A stretch of DNA of 7,064 nt from Hyphomicrobiaceae bacterium (lineage in GTDB: Bacteria; Pseudomonadota; Alphaproteobacteria; Rhizobiales; Hyphomicrobiaceae): contig JAFMSC010000222.1 in assembly GCA_017353825.1 (NCBI GenBank), forward strand, positions 1 to 7,064, read 5' to 3'. Positions within the stretch are counted from its first letter, which is position 1, and the number at the start of each line of letters is the position of its first letter. The notes under the pieces are model-generated. The model saw only the letters and a list, made by a program, of their open reading frames with translations. It was not told the DNA's origin and did not search any database. The position numbers and the translations under genes are program-made. Shown here in pieces: positions 6,331 to 7,064 of the stretch.

Positions 6331-7064
6331 ATGGCGAGCGCTGAGCCCAGCCGCATCTATACCGCGATCGGCGCGCTGGTCGCGCGCTACATCCGTCTGG
6401 TCGTCACGTCCTCGAGCCAGAACGAGGAGATGATCGAGCAGTTCCAGAAGCATTGCCACAATCACCCTGCCCTCGTCGCCATGTGGCACGGCCAGTTCCT
6501 GCTGCTGCCGCTTATCAAGCAGCCTGGCTACGAGACCGACATCATGCTGGCGCGCCACCGCGACGCCGAGTTGATGGGCGCGGTGCTGCGCCATTTCGGT
6601 ATGCAGCTCATCCGGGGCGCTGGCTCGGGCGGACGACACCGCGACCGCGGCGGTAGCTACGCCTTCCGCGCGGCCGTGCAGGCACTGCGCGAGGGCCGTT
6701 CGGTGGGCATGACCGCCGATGTGCCGGGCAGCGGCGAGGCCAGGCGGGTGGGGCTCGGCGTGGTGATGATCGCGCGCGCCTCAGGCAGGCCGATCCTGCC
6801 CATGGCCATCGCCACCTCGCGGTATCTAGCGCTCAACACCTGGAGCCGCATGACAATCAACCTGCCGTGGTCGCGCCTGGGGTTTGCGATCGGCGAGGCC
6901 GTGCACGTGCCGCGCGATGCAAACCCTGAGGATATGGAGACCTATCGGCTGGCCGTGGAGCGCTCGCTCAACGCGGCCACGGCGCGAGCCTATGCGCGGG
7001 CCGGGGCCGATCCGGCGCGCGCGACGCCGGGTAATGCGGCTGTGCCGGGCCTGCGGCTCAGGAC
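6331..7064 (+). CDS. DUF374 lysophospholipid acyltransferase-like protein, 3' end cut off
   Basis: The frame runs to the window edge with no stop, giving 244 residues. It resembles the DUF374 branch of the lysophospholipid acyltransferase superfamily, which is thought to transfer acyl chains to a membrane lipid. Visible blocks are ALVAMWHGQFLLLP (47-60) with the probable catalytic H53, ARHRDAELM (74-82), LIRGAGSGGRHRDRGG (93-108), GMTADVPG (126-133) and ARASGRPILPMAIATSR (148-164). The region DMETYRLAVERSLNAATARAYA (201-222) matches the family's usual C-terminal end. Most of the protein is therefore present, and the Ala/Pro-rich tail after about residue 225 is poorly conserved. It lies 100 bp after the exporter on the same strand. 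In related genomes the Kdo transferase gene commonly follows. Family is confident; the acyl acceptor, possibly a lipid A-related molecule, is inference. Confidence 0.88.
   Translation, partial: MASAEPSRIYTAIGALVARYIRLVVTSSSQNEEMIEQFQKHCHNHPALVAMWHGQFLLLPLIKQPGYETDIMLARHRDAELMGAVLRHFGMQLIRGAGSGGRHRDRGGSYAFRAAVQALREGRSVGMTADVPGSGEARRVGLGVVMIARASGRPILPMAIATSRYLALNTWSRMTINLPWSRLGFAIGEAVHVPRDANPEDMETYRLAVERSLNAATARAYARAGADPARATPGNAAVPGLRLR

Overview
The window is GC-rich (about 65 percent over most genes) and carries ordinary bacterial housekeeping genes in an arrangement typical of Alphaproteobacteria, most likely Hyphomicrobiales (Rhizobiales) or a close relative. The indicators are a COX15-type heme A synthase, an alphaproteobacterial-style UbiA, and the run DUF4170 - MsbA-like ABC transporter - DUF374 acyltransferase, which in this class usually sits next to the Kdo transferase and lipid A kinase genes. 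The genus cannot be fixed from the sequence alone.

Layout. Positions 1-223 hold no gene I can name. A complete plus-strand ctaA (224-1285) makes heme A for the aa3-type terminal oxidase. It converges on a minus-strand DUF1152-family gene (2251 down to 1313) that is full length and colinear except for one in-frame TAA codon at 1928-1930, so I call it a pseudogene or interrupted gene. Just upstream of that gene lies a ten-unit minisatellite of 12-14 bp units (2320-2446), followed by about 530 bp without a convincing gene. A plus-strand series then fills the rest: ubiA (ubiquinone biosynthesis), a small DUF4170 gene, an MsbA-like ABC exporter with a TTG start, and a DUF374 lysophospholipid-acyltransferase-like gene that runs off the right edge.

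Function. Two themes appear. The first is aerobic respiration: heme A for the oxidase and ubiquinone as electron carrier. The second is the outer membrane: flipping of the lipid A core and acyl transfer to a lipid. The DUF1152 gene and its repeats separate ctaA from ubiA, have somewhat lower GC, and look like an accessory insertion that is decaying. I did not find a convincing new multi-gene system. The points most worth a second look are the single-stop DUF1152 gene, the tandem array in front of it, and the uncharacterised DUF4170 protein embedded in the envelope cluster.
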